This document shows positions 28,357 through 40,896 of a DNA stretch of 64,000 bases, one piece after another (position 1 is the stretch's first letter; every line of letters starts with the position of its first letter). Below the pieces are notes generated by a model. It was not told the origin of the DNA. It saw only the letters and a program-made list of their open reading frames with translations, and made no database searches. The position numbers and the translations under genes were made by a program. Source of the DNA: [Borrelia] lusitaniae (GTDB taxonomy: Bacteria > Spirochaetota > Spirochaetia > Borreliales > Borreliaceae); NCBI RefSeq assembly GCF_030440365.1, contig NZ_CP124050.1, forward strand, positions 839,615 through 903,614, read 5' to 3'.

Positions 28357-28722
28357 AGAATGTTCAATTATTAGATTGTTTACTATGTTTATGTCTTTGC
28401 TAAAGATGTAGCTTTTAGTTCCCTTGTAATTGACCAGGATCCAATTTCCTTTAACTCCATAGCGTTCTGTTTTTTCTAGTGTTTTTTCAATTTTTACGAC
28501 TTCATCTTTTCTAAGTAGAGTTGCGTAATCATAATCCAATTCGCTATTTTTCTTAGTGCTTTTACTAAGGAAAGCATAGTCTTTTATTATTATACCCACT
28601 TTATTGCTAAAGCCAAGAATGCTACTTTTGGGCAAATCCAATTTTTGAATGAGAGGAATTTTGTTATTTTTATTACAAGCTAAAAGAATTAAGGATATTA
28701 AATATAATGTTTTTGTATTCAT
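28351..28722 (-). CDS. small lipoprotein with SH3-like region
   Basis: A 123-residue protein with a short signal peptide and the lipobox ILLAC (Cys16). The middle and C-terminal parts (EVVKIEKTLEKTERYGVKGNWILVNYKGTKSYIFSKDINIV) look like a bacterial SH3-type domain, which often binds cell wall or peptides. AAGGAA stands just ahead of the ATG. It is divergent from the barrel-like gene at 28803 and convergent with miaA/bS22. The exact role is unknown; surface or periplasmic location cannot be told. Confidence 0.75.
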   Translation of the reverse strand: MNTKTLYLISLILLACNKNNKIPLIQKLDLPKSSILGFSNKVGIIIKDYAFLSKSTKKNSELDYDYATLLRKDEVVKIEKTLEKTERYGVKGNWILVNYKGTKSYIFSKDINIVNNLIIEHSK

Positions 28723-28758
28723 AATTTCCTTGATTTTTTATATACTACTTTAGTGTGT

Positions 28759-28776
28759 TACTATAATAATATAGTA
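28759..28776. promoter_or_regulatory. AT-rich hairpin in divergent promoter gap
   Basis: TACTATA and TATAGTA arms enclose ATAA, and six T follow on the + strand. The motif includes TATAAT (28762-28767). It lies in the 80-bp gap between the divergent SH3-like lipoprotein gene and the barrel-like gene, so it may be a two-way -10 region or an operator. No good -35 stands at the right distance. Confidence 0.35.
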
Positions 28777-28802
28777 TTTTTTAGAATTTTTAAGGATTGT
28801 TA

Positions 28803-29348
28803 ATGAAGAAATACCTTTTTTTTATTTTATTTCTCATCTCTTCTAATAATTTAATTGTTTCTTATCCACTTTCTTTTGGCGGAGGTTTTTCTTATCAATT
28901 TACTAATTATACTGATCAAACAAGCTCTACCAAATTTGCTTCAAATTTTACTAGGTCAGATCATGGGATTAATTTTAATTTATTCTTTGATGCAAATTAT
29001 GCACTTTTTGAAATCTCTTACAAAGAGGCTTTTGTTCCTACTCACAATGGTAGATATTTTTCGTTAGGGCTTTATGGGACATATCCAATGATTTTCAAAG
29101 AACAGATTAGAATGCTTTTCCCATTGATTGGGTTTAAATATGCCTTTGATTTGAGTTCTACTAAGCACAATCTCTTTTTTTTAAGCATGGGTCTTGCTGC
29201 TGATCTTTTTATTCCTGATATTGAGGGTTTGTACATTAGGCCTTTGTTTATGCTTTCTCTCTCTCCATTTTCTAATTATAAAAATTTTTCTGGGTTAACA
29301 ACCGAAATTATGCTTGGATTTAATATTGGTTGGAGATTTTTTAATTAG
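28803..29348 (+). CDS. putative small outer-membrane beta-barrel protein
   Basis: A 181-residue protein with a signal peptide (KKYLFFILFLISSNNLIVSYP) and alternating hydrophobic/polar strands rich in Tyr, Phe and Gly (GGGFSYQFTNY, INFNLFFDANYALFEISYKEAF, FSLGLYGTYPM, NLFFLSMGLAADLF, TTEIMLGFNIGWRFFN). This pattern is typical of small beta-barrels, as is the aromatic-rich end. I chose ATG 28803, with AAGGA six bases ahead, over TTG 28797. The gene end overlaps the convergent glycosidase gene by eight bases. Function unknown. Confidence 0.65.
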   Translation: MKKYLFFILFLISSNNLIVSYPLSFGGGFSYQFTNYTDQTSSTKFASNFTRSDHGINFNLFFDANYALFEISYKEAFVPTHNGRYFSLGLYGTYPMIFKEQIRMLFPLIGFKYAFDLSSTKHNLFFLSMGLAADLFIPDIEGLYIRPLFMLSLSPFSNYKNFSGLTTEIMLGFNIGWRFFN

Positions 29349-30123
29349 GAAGTTTTATTCCTAAATGAAATGGGACAGGTCTTTCCTGTCCAAAGATGTT
29401 TGCAGTGAAGTTTAATTTGTGGGAAGTGTTATTTGATTTTACAACAAGAGTGCTTGAGCCCCCTCCATCTAGATTAATGGCGTTATTCATGCCATAGCTT
29501 AGTGCAAAATCAATAGCTTCATTAAGAGAGGCTCCCTTGCTATTGTTGACGCCTCTTCCTTCTATTGTAGCAAGAAATAAATACTTGTTATTTTTATCAG
29601 TTCCTATTATTGTTCTTGGGTGTCTTGCTTCTTTGAAGTTTTTTTTATAATTTCCGTTTTTGATTAAAACAAAAAATCCGCTAAATCCGTAATCGGAGTT
29701 TTTTATTTCGTCTTTTTTGGGATTTAATATAATTTTATTGTTTTTTATTGTAATCTCTCCATAGTTAGCTATTTGTTTTGAAATCATTTTTTTATTATAT
29801 ATGTATAGTCCTTTTGGAAAAAACATATTTTCTTTAATTTCGTATGGACTTGTGTTAATTGCAATGTCAACGTTGTTGGAAATTAAGAAATGACTTGTTG
29901 TTTGGCCTTTAAAGTAGTAATTATTTAGCTTTTTGTCGTAAATAGGTTTTGATATAGTGAATCTTAGATCTTTATTTTCAATTTTCACTAGAACATAATT
30001 GCTATTTATGAAATAACCCCTAATAATTTTGTATTTGGCTTTTTTAGTGATTGATTTGGACAACATTAGTCCTGATGAAATACTTAAAATTAATATTAGC
30101 AATGTTAATGTTTTTTTATTCAT
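29341..30123 (-). CDS. exported phosphodiester glycosidase (NAGPA-like domain)
   Basis: A 260-residue protein with an N-terminal signal segment (KTLTLLILILSISSGLML). The C-terminal half fits the phosphodiester glycosidase/NAGPA family: EARHPRTIIGTDKNNKYLFLATIEGRGVNNSKGASLNEAIDFALSYGMNNAINLDGGGSSTLVV, with the key Arg-Thr, EGR and LDGGGSST motifs. Related proteins cleave sugar phosphodiester bonds in envelopes or spore coats. It overlaps the preceding TPR-like gene by eight bases, so the two form a unit. Its substrate here is unknown. Confidence 0.8.
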   Translation of the reverse strand: MNKKTLTLLILILSISSGLMLSKSITKKAKYKIIRGYFINSNYVLVKIENKDLRFTISKPIYDKKLNNYYFKGQTTSHFLISNNVDIAINTSPYEIKENMFFPKGLYIYNKKMISKQIANYGEITIKNNKIILNPKKDEIKNSDYGFSGFFVLIKNGNYKKNFKEARHPRTIIGTDKNNKYLFLATIEGRGVNNSKGASLNEAIDFALSYGMNNAINLDGGGSSTLVVKSNNTSHKLNFTANIFGQERPVPFHLGIKLPN

Positions 30124-30631
30124 TTCTTTTTATTTTATAAGAATAAATGCTTTTAGGATAGTTTGTTAGTATGAGACTTTTAATCTGTATTGCTAATTTT
30201 TTATTTTTAAATTTTATAAGATTGAATATTTGATAAATTATTTTGACATCTATATTTTTTTCATTATTTAAAATTTCTTTAATTTCTTCTTCATCAATAT
30301 TGTCTTTATTTATTCTTAATTTTAGTGAAATAATTTCGTTTTTTATTTTTTGATTTTTAATTTTTTTTTTATTTATTTTGTTTAAAAAATTATTAGCTTC
30401 TTTATATTTTTTTATTTTTAGATAGTATTTTGTAATTAGCAGGTAATATTGTTCTAAATCAAAATTTTTAATTTTGTTTATTGTTTCTAATTCTTTTGGC
30501 AAATTATTAGTTAAATCATAAAGCATATATAGCTTTATTAAATTTTCTGTATTTTCTTTGTTATTACTTTGTAATGCAAAAGGAGCAATTACTAAAAATA
30601 ATAAAAAATAAAAAAAGGATAGGCAGCCCAT
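30116..30631 (-). CDS. small exported TPR-like protein
   Basis: A 171-residue protein with a signal segment (FFYFLLFLVIAPFALQSN) and a helical, Lys/Asn-rich body (LYMLYDLTNNLPKELETINKI, LEQYYLLITKYYLKIKKYKEANNFLNKI), with the spacing of TPR helices. Extreme AT-content gives it almost only Lys, Asn, Ile and Leu. Its 3' end overlaps the glycosidase gene. I see no ribosome-binding site at the ATG. Family unknown. Confidence 0.6.
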   Translation of the reverse strand: MGCLSFFYFLLFLVIAPFALQSNNKENTENLIKLYMLYDLTNNLPKELETINKIKNFDLEQYYLLITKYYLKIKKYKEANNFLNKINKKKIKNQKIKNEIISLKLRINKDNIDEEEIKEILNNEKNIDVKIIYQIFNLIKFKNKKLAIQIKSLILTNYPKSIYSYKIKRNE

Positions 30632-30651
30632 GATTTATTATAAACTTTGTT

Positions 30652-30687
30652 TTAAGAATAATGAAAATAATTTAAAACTATTCTTAA
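30652..30687. repeat. 9-bp inverted repeat downstream of hrpA
   Basis: TTAAGAATA (30652-30660) and TATTCTTAA (30679-30687) are exactly complementary with an 18-base loop. The 127-base gap between the hrpA stop and the next leftward gene is otherwise featureless. It could mark the end of the topA-hrpA transcript but has no strong U-tract. Confidence 0.3.
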
Positions 30688-30758
30688 TTACTGATAGCTT
30701 TTAATAATATTTGATTATTATCGTTTCTATTGTAATAAGACTTGAAAGGATTTAGTTT

Positions 30759-33230
30759 TTAAAAAAAGTAATTTAATTTTTTGTAAACTTTATTTATTAA
30801 TTTTTTTAAAAAATGTAGTTTTTGTATGTATTCTTCGTTTTCTATTAGGCTTTTTATGCTTTCCATGGATTCTTCTACTGCCATTATGAAATTTTGTTTG
30901 GGTTTTAGTCTAAAATTTCCAAAGCAATCTGTTTCTAATGATAAAAAAAGAGCATTTTTTTTTGAAGGGGGACTTATAAACTTCATTGTACACTCTAAAA
31001 GATTTTTCATTTTTTCAGGTTCGTCAATGTTTACATTGTTTGTTTCATATTTTTTTATATAATGCCAATCTTTTCCCATGCCTTTGACTATTTTTATAGT
31101 TTCTGAAAATTTTTTATTGTTGAAAATTGTTATATTTTTATGCATCAATTGTATTTTAATTTTTTTCAAATTTTCATTATTTTGATTATTTAATTCGTTT
31201 TTTGAAATCATTTCTTTTAGTTCTTCAAGGCTAATTTTTATTACATAAATGTTATTTTTGTATTCCGCTTTGAAAATTTTTCTTCCTATTTTGATTTCAT
31301 TTATAATTTCTGTCTGTTTGGTATTTTTTATTTGTTTCTCTTTGTCAGGGATGTTTTTATGTTTAAGCTCTTCATTAAGGCTAATATCATCAATCCATTC
31401 TTTTTTTAAAACACCAATAGATCTTGCATACATTTTTGTAGTTTCTATAATTTCTCCTGCAACGAAATATTTAACAGAATCGGTATTAATAAGTGATCCG
31501 GGATGAATTATTACGTTTTGAGCTTTAATAGTTTTATATTTCTTTTTTGAAGTTTTAAAACAAATATAATCTTTCATTCCTCTCATTATTGATTTTAAAT
31601 ATCCTTCGTTATCAAAAACGTCTTTTTGTATTATTGGAATATTTAATTTGCTAACAATGTTTTCAAGCTGCATTTGTACATTTACTATCTCTTCGAGGCC
31701 TTGTAGATCTAAATAATTTTCTTTTGTGAAAGCTTCTTTATTTGCAGCTTTTTTAAAATCTTCAAAGATATTAATAAACCCAATTAAATCTCCCATTGGA
31801 TTTTTATATTTTAAGTGAGCTTGTCTAGCTTCCATTTCTTCATTTTGGGGTAGTGTAAATATTCCACTTGTGGATAAAAATGATAGACCTATTGTAGTTT
31901 GATATATTGCTTGTGGGTAATTTATCATTGCTTCAACTAGTGCCCTTGAATGTGATGGTACTAATGGGAATAATATCATATATTTTCCAATTTCTGTAAG
32001 TTCGTTTTTATTGTTTATGGCATCTAGAGATTTTAATATTTTGCTTGCAGTTTGAATTGAATGTGTTGATGGTTTTGAGATAAAGTCAAAGTGGGTAAAA
32101 TCTCTAATTCCAATATCTGCCATTCTTAGTATTACCTCAGATAGGTCTGTTCTATATATTTCTTCTTTTTGATAATCTTCTCTTAGTTGATAATCTTCTC
32201 TTTTATAAAGCCTGTAGCAAGTTCCTTTTGAAAGTCTTCCCGCTCGCCCGGCTCTTTGAGTTGCTGATGATTTTGAAATTGGAACTTCTTGGAGTGAGTA
32301 GGTATGAGTTTTTGTTTGAAATTTATTTGTTTTAACTTTTCCGCTATCGATTACTATTTTAATATTTTCAATTGTGATTGAAGTTTCTGCGATGTTTGTT
32401 GACACTATTATTTTTCTTTTATTTTTAGGAGTAGCTACAAATATTTGCTCTTGAGCTTCTTTAGGCATTCTACCGTATAAGGGAAATATTATTAAATTTT
32501 TTTTTGAGTTTAATCCTTGTAATTCTTTTATAGTTTCTTTTATTTCTTTCTCTCCAGATAAAAATATAAGAATATCTCCTGCTTTTTTTTCTTTTATTAC
32601 GTTTAAGACAATTTCTTTTATTTTTAATATCATTCCTTTTGATGTGTTTAAAAGAGGGGGATTGTATATTATTTGTACCGGATATGCGATAGTTTCAATG
32701 CTAACAACTGGTGCATTGTCGAAATATTTTGAAAATATTTTTGTGTTTATTGTAGCAGATGAAATTACGATTTTAAAATCGTCCCTTTTTCTTGAAATGT
32801 CTTTAATAAGACCCAGTATAAAATCGATGTTTAAACTTCGTTCATGTGCTTCGTCTATTATTATTACGTCATATTCATAAAGCAGTGTATCTTTTTTCAA
32901 CTCTTGAAGAAGCACCCCATCAGTCATTAATTTGATTTTGGTTTTTGGGCTTGTAATTTCTTCAAATCTTATTTTGTAGCCAACTTCTTCTCCAACTTTT
33001 ACACCAATATGCTTGGCAATATACTCAGCTATTGATATTGTAGCTATTCTTCTTGGTTGGGTTACTCCAATTTTTCCTAATTTTGCAAAACCTGCTTCAT
33101 ATATTATTCTTGGCAATTGAGTGGTTTTCCCGCTGCCTGTTGGACTTTCAACAATTAAAACATTATTTTTTTTTAATACATTAATTAATTCATCTTTGTA
33201 TTTATAAATTGGAAGTTTGAAATCATTCAT
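30759..33230 (-). CDS. hrpA: DEAH-box RNA helicase HrpA
   Basis: An 823-residue helicase, shorter than the 1300-residue enteric HrpA. Motif I is VESPTGSGKTTQLPR (about 27-41), with TQPRRIATISIAE, motif II DEAHERSLN (about 126-134), the SAT motif III, and motif VI QRAGRAGRLSKGTCYRLY. The helicase-associated and OB-fold regions follow. B. burgdorferi HrpA is known from published work to control many transcripts and infectivity. Its ATG is two bases from the topA stop, so hrpA follows topA in one operon. Confidence 0.95.
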   Translation of the reverse strand: MNDFKLPIYKYKDELINVLKKNNVLIVESPTGSGKTTQLPRIIYEAGFAKLGKIGVTQPRRIATISIAEYIAKHIGVKVGEEVGYKIRFEEITSPKTKIKLMTDGVLLQELKKDTLLYEYDVIIIDEAHERSLNIDFILGLIKDISRKRDDFKIVISSATINTKIFSKYFDNAPVVSIETIAYPVQIIYNPPLLNTSKGMILKIKEIVLNVIKEKKAGDILIFLSGEKEIKETIKELQGLNSKKNLIIFPLYGRMPKEAQEQIFVATPKNKRKIIVSTNIAETSITIENIKIVIDSGKVKTNKFQTKTHTYSLQEVPISKSSATQRAGRAGRLSKGTCYRLYKREDYQLREDYQKEEIYRTDLSEVILRMADIGIRDFTHFDFISKPSTHSIQTASKILKSLDAINNKNELTEIGKYMILFPLVPSHSRALVEAMINYPQAIYQTTIGLSFLSTSGIFTLPQNEEMEARQAHLKYKNPMGDLIGFINIFEDFKKAANKEAFTKENYLDLQGLEEIVNVQMQLENIVSKLNIPIIQKDVFDNEGYLKSIMRGMKDYICFKTSKKKYKTIKAQNVIIHPGSLINTDSVKYFVAGEIIETTKMYARSIGVLKKEWIDDISLNEELKHKNIPDKEKQIKNTKQTEIINEIKIGRKIFKAEYKNNIYVIKISLEELKEMISKNELNNQNNENLKKIKIQLMHKNITIFNNKKFSETIKIVKGMGKDWHYIKKYETNNVNIDEPEKMKNLLECTMKFISPPSKKNALFLSLETDCFGNFRLKPKQNFIMAVEESMESIKSLIENEEYIQKLHFLKKLINKVYKKLNYFF

Positions 33231-33232
33231 AT

Positions 33233-35827
<2,595 letters not shown>

Positions 35828-35855
35828 TTAAGAATTAAAAAAGTGAGAGTATTTT

Positions 35856-37100
35856 GTGAGTAATTATAAAATTCTGCATACTTCAGATTGGCATATTGGG
35901 AAAAAAATTGAAAATTTTTCAATACTAAAGGAGCAGAAAAATTTTTTATCTTTTCTTTTAGAATTTCTTAAAAAAGAAAAGATAGATCTTTTACTTGTTG
36001 CTGGGGATGTTTATGATTCCAAAAGGCCTGGATTTGAAGAGCAAAGATTGGTGAATAATTTTTTTTATGAGCTTTCTTTTACTTCTTGTAAATGGTGTGT
36101 GGTTATTTCTGGAAATCATGACAAAAAAGATTATTTGAGTATCAATAAAAAACTTCTTTCACGGTTTAATTTTTATTTAATAACAGAATATGATTCTGAT
36201 GAGCAAATAGTTTTCTTAAAAGATAATGGAAATCTTAAGTTTATTGTTGTTTGTCTGCCACATATAAATGAAAGGCTTATTTTAGGGCAAAATTTTGACA
36301 ATATTTTTGGATTAGAGGATCAGTCTTCCAGTAAGCTGTTTCTTGAAAATTTAGAAAATGCTTACAGAGAAAAGATATCAAGTTTATCTAATTTTTTAGA
36401 AAACAAGTATAAAGGAATTCCTAAAGTATTAATGGCACATTCTTTTTTTGGCAGCAGTAAAAAGATTGATATCTTGGGAGGTAGTTATATTGTCCCTTTT
36501 AATGTTTTTGGAAATGGTTTTTCTTATGTTGCTCTTGGGCATATTCATAAATTTAAGAAACTAAGGGATAATATTGTTTATTCAGGATCTCCTATGCAAT
36601 ATTCATTTAATGAGACCCATGATAAATATATAAATGTTTTACATTTTAATGACAATAAATTAATTTTGCAAAAAGCATTTCCGGTTCCAGTTTTCAATAA
36701 ATTAATCTTTGTTAAAGGTTCTTTAGGTGAAGTTCTTGACTTTTTAACTAATCTAAAAAAAGAAGATTCTTTTGCTATTTATTTGAAAATTGAACTCCAA
36801 GAGGCTGTTGATACTAGTGCTGAGGAGGCCATTTATAATTTAGCAAAGCTTAATTATATGAATTTAGTTTCTATTTCTTATTCTTTGCCCTCAAATCAGG
36901 ATTTGCAAGACGATTCCAGCTTTATTGGAGAACTTGATGAAGTGCTTGAAATGGATGAAAAACATTTTTTTGAGAAAAAGTTGAGACGAGATTTTGAAAA
37001 TGGTGTTATTAAGGATGTTAAATTTAAGCAAGAAGAGCTTATTTCTCTTTTTAATGAGGTTTTAACTAAAGGATATTTAGGAGAATATGAGGATAAATAA
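35856..37100 (+). CDS. sbcD: exonuclease subunit SbcD (Mre11-like)
   Basis: Nuclease subunit of the SbcCD complex that cuts hairpins and double-strand ends. The 414-residue protein has the metallophosphoesterase motifs: [10 protein letters not shown] (about 6-15), [19 protein letters not shown], and LGHIHKFK with [10 protein letters not shown]. The C-terminal capping part is typical. The start is GTG. It overlaps sbcC by 14 bases. Confidence 0.96.
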   Translation: MSNYKILHTSDWHIGKKIENFSILKEQKNFLSFLLEFLKKEKIDLLLVAGDVYDSKRPGFEEQRLVNNFFYELSFTSCKWCVVISGNHDKKDYLSINKKLLSRFNFYLITEYDSDEQIVFLKDNGNLKFIVVCLPHINERLILGQNFDNIFGLEDQSSSKLFLENLENAYREKISSLSNFLENKYKGIPKVLMAHSFFGSSKKIDILGGSYIVPFNVFGNGFSYVALGHIHKFKKLRDNIVYSGSPMQYSFNETHDKYINVLHFNDNKLILQKAFPVPVFNKLIFVKGSLGEVLDFLTNLKKEDSFAIYLKIELQEAVDTSAEEAIYNLAKLNYMNLVSISYSLPSNQDLQDDSSFIGELDEVLEMDEKHFFEKKLRRDFENGVIKDVKFKQEELISLFNEVLTKGYLGEYEDK

Positions 37101-39927
37101 GCTCATATTTAAAAATATTGCTTCTTATAAGGGTGAGCATGAGTTAAATTTCGATACTCTTCTTTTAAAGCAATCAGGTATTTTTTTAATTTCTGGCAAT
37201 ACTGGATCAGGCAAAAGTACTATTTTAGATTGCATAACTTTAGCGCTATATGCTCGTGTTTATAGACTTGGGAAAAAAATTGTAGACATTATCTCAAAAG
37301 GCGAGACTAGTGCTTATGTTAAATTAACATTTACTATTTCTGGTAAGATTTATGAATCTTTTATTGAGCTTAATGTAAAAAATATAGAGACCCCTAAGAG
37401 TATGCTTCTTAGTTGTTTTTTTGATGATAGGATTATTGAGGGGCGAGCTGATGTTTTAGAACATATTAAAAGTCTTTGTAGATTAGATTTTAATCAATTT
37501 TGTCAAACTGTAATTTTGCCACAAGGTAATTTCCAAGAGTTTTTAATATCAACTCCTAAAGAGAAAACCGCAATAATTGATAATATTTTTAATTTAAAAA
37601 AATATGATAATTTGGAATTTTATTTAAAAAGTGATCTTGAGCGTACAAAGTTTAGTATAGATAAATTATTAAATTCTCAATCTTATGAAAAATCAATCCT
37701 TGATTATGATGAGCGGGAGTATAAGTCTCTTAAGAATTATTTGGATTTAGTTGATATTGATCAATTAAAAATTGATCTTGAAAGGATTAGAAGTGCTATT
37801 TCTTTGTGCAATCAGGCAATAGCGTCTAATGAGAGATATTTAGGTTTGGAAATTGAAATGTCTTCTTTAGAGGATCAATTATCTTCTCGGATTGAATATC
37901 AAGATTCTTTAAAGAAAGACTATTTTCTTCAAAAGAAATTAGAGGAAAGCTTGTCTTTGGATCGAAAAATTTATTTGTGTTCAGATTTTTGGAATTTAAA
38001 AAATCTTGTTGCCATGCAAGGCGAATTATTTAATGATAGAAAGCTGCTTGATTTAGAACTTTCAAAAGTGATAAATAATTTAAAAGAAATTAAAGATTTG
38101 GATACTAATAATTTTAATTATGTTAAGGAGCTTTATAACAAAAATTGCAATATTTCTGATTTAAGATTTGTTGAGAATGATTATCAAAGCTTGCTTTTAA
38201 GGAAAAATAGTCTTGAAGACGAAAAAAAAGAATTATTAAAATCTCAAAGTAAAAAGAATGATGAGATTAAAAGCATTTCTTCTGAGAAATCTAATTTCGA
38301 TTTTGACAAATATGTTTACTATGAAGCATTGAAATTATTCCAAGCTTTTAACGATGAGTTGATTTTAAAATATAAAGATAGGTTGGATTTTTTATTAAAA
38401 TCTACTGACAAAAAAGATTTTAATAAAAATAAGGAAAAAAATATCATTAAGATTGATTTGTATAAAGAGTTGTTAAAATACCTTGATGATAAAAATTTTT
38501 CTATTGAGAGTGATAAAGAGAAGCTAAAATATATTGAGGTTGAATATAAAAATTATCAACATAAAGATAAATTATCTGTTTGTTCTTTAAAAGAGCTTTA
38601 CATTTTAAATTCAAAACTTCATTTAATACAAAATCAAATTGATGAGCTTAAATATCAGCTATCTTGCAGGCAAGAAGAAATTTCTAAGCAAGAGATTAAT
38701 GCTTTGGAGTTTGAAAAGAATAATGCTGAAATTTTAAGATTAATTGGAAAAAATTTATTTGATAAATACATAAATTATTTTGACAGAGAAAAAATTTTAG
38801 CATTTGAAAATAAATTGAGAAAGCTTGAACAATTTAAGGTTAGGCAAAAAGATTTAAAAATTGAGATTTCTTTAAAAAATCAAAATTTTGATCAAAATCT
38901 TTTAAAGATTAAAAGTTTATTATTAAAACTTAATTTAAGTTTAAGTTTTAACGATTATTCTTCTTTGGAAAGAGAGTTTAATGTTATTTTGGCTAGGCAA
39001 AAAGGTATAGAAAATGAATGGAATACGCTTGTTTTAAATCTTAAAAGTTTAGAAGATTTAAAAATTAAAACCGAAACCCAAATTAAATTTATAAAGAAAT
39101 CTATATTGACTTTAAAAGAGAGATTAAACGAAGAGAAAAATAGTTTTATTAATATAGTTTCAAATTTAAAAAGTGTTTTTTTTAGTTCATTTTCTTTTGA
39201 TTCAGAAATTGTCTTAGAACAAATAAATAAGAATAGTTTGTGTTTCTTGCAAAAATTGAGTTTATCAATTAGCTCTAAGCTTGAATTTTTATCTGGAGAC
39301 ATCGAAAAGTATAAAATAAAGCTTTTAAATTTCCAAGCTCTTCAAAAAAAGATTAATCAACAAAAAATTAATTTAGATGCGCTGAGAGGAGAATTAAATC
39401 TTGCTAAAGAAAGGAAAGATAAGCTAGATGTTTTAAGAAAAGTGGTTATTAGATCTTCTGGATTGAAATATTATGTTCAAACTTTTTTAATTAATGATAT
39501 TTTAAGGCTGGCAAATGAGAAGTATTTAAGGTGGATTTTTCCCAATTTTGAGCTTAAAACTAACAAAGAGAGCAAAGAGTTTGATTTTTTAATTGAAGAC
39601 AAAAAAGATGTTAATAAAATAAGAACGGTAAAAACGTTGTCTGGGGGTGAGAAATTTCTTGTATCTTTAGCTTTGTCTTTAGCTTTATCTGATAAAATAA
39701 GGGATAGTGAATTAAAAATAGAAGCTTTTTTTCTAGATGAAGGGTTTGGAAATCTTGATGAAGATACTTTGGCTCAAGTTATGCCTAAGCTTTCTAAGTT
39801 TCAAATAATGACTGGACGACAAATTGGTATAATTTCTCATGTTTCTTATTTGAAGGAGGTTATTAAAGCACAAATAGTTATAAATAAAATTTCTAAAATT
39901 TCTTATATTGCTATAGAAAATTTATGA
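37087..39927 (+). CDS. sbcC: exonuclease subunit SbcC (Rad50-like) lacking a zinc hook
   Basis: ATPase and coiled-coil partner of SbcD. The 946-residue protein has the N-terminal ATPase lobe ([20 protein letters not shown], about 34-53) with [17 protein letters not shown], then about 600 residues of coiled coil, and the C-terminal lobe with signature [17 protein letters not shown] and Walker [13 protein letters not shown]. The coiled-coil apex normally carries CxxC, the zinc hook; I find no CxxC anywhere in this protein. GGAG precedes the ATG, inside sbcD. Confidence 0.95.
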   Translation: MRINKLIFKNIASYKGEHELNFDTLLLKQSGIFLISGNTGSGKSTILDCITLALYARVYRLGKKIVDIISKGETSAYVKLTFTISGKIYESFIELNVKNIETPKSMLLSCFFDDRIIEGRADVLEHIKSLCRLDFNQFCQTVILPQGNFQEFLISTPKEKTAIIDNIFNLKKYDNLEFYLKSDLERTKFSIDKLLNSQSYEKSILDYDEREYKSLKNYLDLVDIDQLKIDLERIRSAISLCNQAIASNERYLGLEIEMSSLEDQLSSRIEYQDSLKKDYFLQKKLEESLSLDRKIYLCSDFWNLKNLVAMQGELFNDRKLLDLELSKVINNLKEIKDLDTNNFNYVKELYNKNCNISDLRFVENDYQSLLLRKNSLEDEKKELLKSQSKKNDEIKSISSEKSNFDFDKYVYYEALKLFQAFNDELILKYKDRLDFLLKSTDKKDFNKNKEKNIIKIDLYKELLKYLDDKNFSIESDKEKLKYIEVEYKNYQHKDKLSVCSLKELYILNSKLHLIQNQIDELKYQLSCRQEEISKQEINALEFEKNNAEILRLIGKNLFDKYINYFDREKILAFENKLRKLEQFKVRQKDLKIEISLKNQNFDQNLLKIKSLLLKLNLSLSFNDYSSLEREFNVILARQKGIENEWNTLVLNLKSLEDLKIKTETQIKFIKKSILTLKERLNEEKNSFINIVSNLKSVFFSSFSFDSEIVLEQINKNSLCFLQKLSLSISSKLEFLSGDIEKYKIKLLNFQALQKKINQQKINLDALRGELNLAKERKDKLDVLRKVVIRSSGLKYYVQTFLINDILRLANEKYLRWIFPNFELKTNKESKEFDFLIEDKKDVNKIRTVKTLSGGEKFLVSLALSLALSDKIRDSELKIEAFFLDEGFGNLDEDTLAQVMPKLSKFQIMTGRQIGIISHVSYLKEVIKAQIVINKISKISYIAIENL

Positions 39928-39960
39928 TAGTTTATGTAAAATTAGGCTTTGAGGATAAAT

Positions 39961-40896
39961 ATGAAACGTTATTTGGCAATTGATGTTGGCGGGACTAGTA
40001 CTAAATATTCACTTGCAGATTCAAGTGGTGTTTTTTTTGATAAAAATGAAATAAGTACGGGTGCTACTTCTGATGAACAAGTAAATATTTTGGTTAATCT
40101 TATTAATTCTTATAAAGAATCAAATGATATAGCGGGGGTTGCAATTTGTATTCCTGGGTTTGTTGATCTTAAGGGAAATGTCATTAGAGCCAATGCTATT
40201 TCCGGATTTGTTAATTATCCTTTAAAAGAGAGATTAGAATCTTTAACTGGAGTAAGTATAGAGGTTGAAAATGATGCTAATTGTGTAGCTTTAGCAGAAA
40301 AATTTAAGGGTAATGCTACTGATTCTAACGATTTTATTGCCATAACCCTTGGTACAGGAATTGGTGCTGGAATTTTTACAAATGGCAAACTTTTAAGAGG
40401 AAGTTCTTTTATGTCAGGAGAGGTTGGATTTATGATTACTAGAGGCATTAGTAATAATATTCCTTTTAATTGTAGATGGGAATCTATTTCTTCTGTTTTA
40501 GCCTTAAGGAAAAGAGTTGCTATGCGCTTAGAAAAGCCTTTAAAAGAGATTTCAGGAGAATGTGTTTTTGATCTTGCTGAGAATGGAAATATTCATGCTA
40601 AAAATGAAGTTGACAGATTTTTTGAGAATTTATCATTTGGTATTTTTAATTTAACTTTTATTTTAAATCCCGAAAAGATTTTGATTGGCGGAGGAATAAG
40701 TACAAGACCTGATTTAATAGATAGAATATATGAAAAATTAGAAAATTTATGGTCTTTAGAAATGGCTTTTATTAATAATAATAATATAAAAAATCTTGTA
40801 GCACTCGGAACGACTAAATTTAATAATGAATCTGGTAAAATTGGAGCTTTGTATCATTATTTTACTTGCAAAAAGCAAAATAATGCATCTTTTTAG
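39961..40896 (+). CDS. ROK-family sugar kinase-like protein
   Basis: A 311-residue ROK protein. The ATPase phosphate motif DVGGTSTKYSLAD is at residues 7-19, the sugar-binding segment with GFVDLKGNVIRA and VENDANCVALAE follows, then TLGTGIGAGIFTNGKLLRG and GEVGFM. It lacks an N-terminal helix-turn-helix, so it should be a kinase, not an XylR-type repressor as such genes are often named. The usual CxCGxxGCxE zinc motif is absent (GISNNIPFNCRWESISS stands there). GAGGA lies five bases before ATG 39961, so I preferred it to the upstream TTG. Its stop overlaps that of the convergent lipoprotein gene by four bases. Confidence 0.88.
   Translation: MKRYLAIDVGGTSTKYSLADSSGVFFDKNEISTGATSDEQVNILVNLINSYKESNDIAGVAICIPGFVDLKGNVIRANAISGFVNYPLKERLESLTGVSIEVENDANCVALAEKFKGNATDSNDFIAITLGTGIGAGIFTNGKLLRGSSFMSGEVGFMITRGISNNIPFNCRWESISSVLALRKRVAMRLEKPLKEISGECVFDLAENGNIHAKNEVDRFFENLSFGIFNLTFILNPEKILIGGGISTRPDLIDRIYEKLENLWSLEMAFINNNNIKNLVALGTTKFNNESGKIGALYHYFTCKKQNNASF

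Noticed and set aside
39961..40896. XylR-type transcription repressor
   Set aside because: No N-terminal helix-turn-helix; the protein begins directly with the ROK ATP-binding motif.
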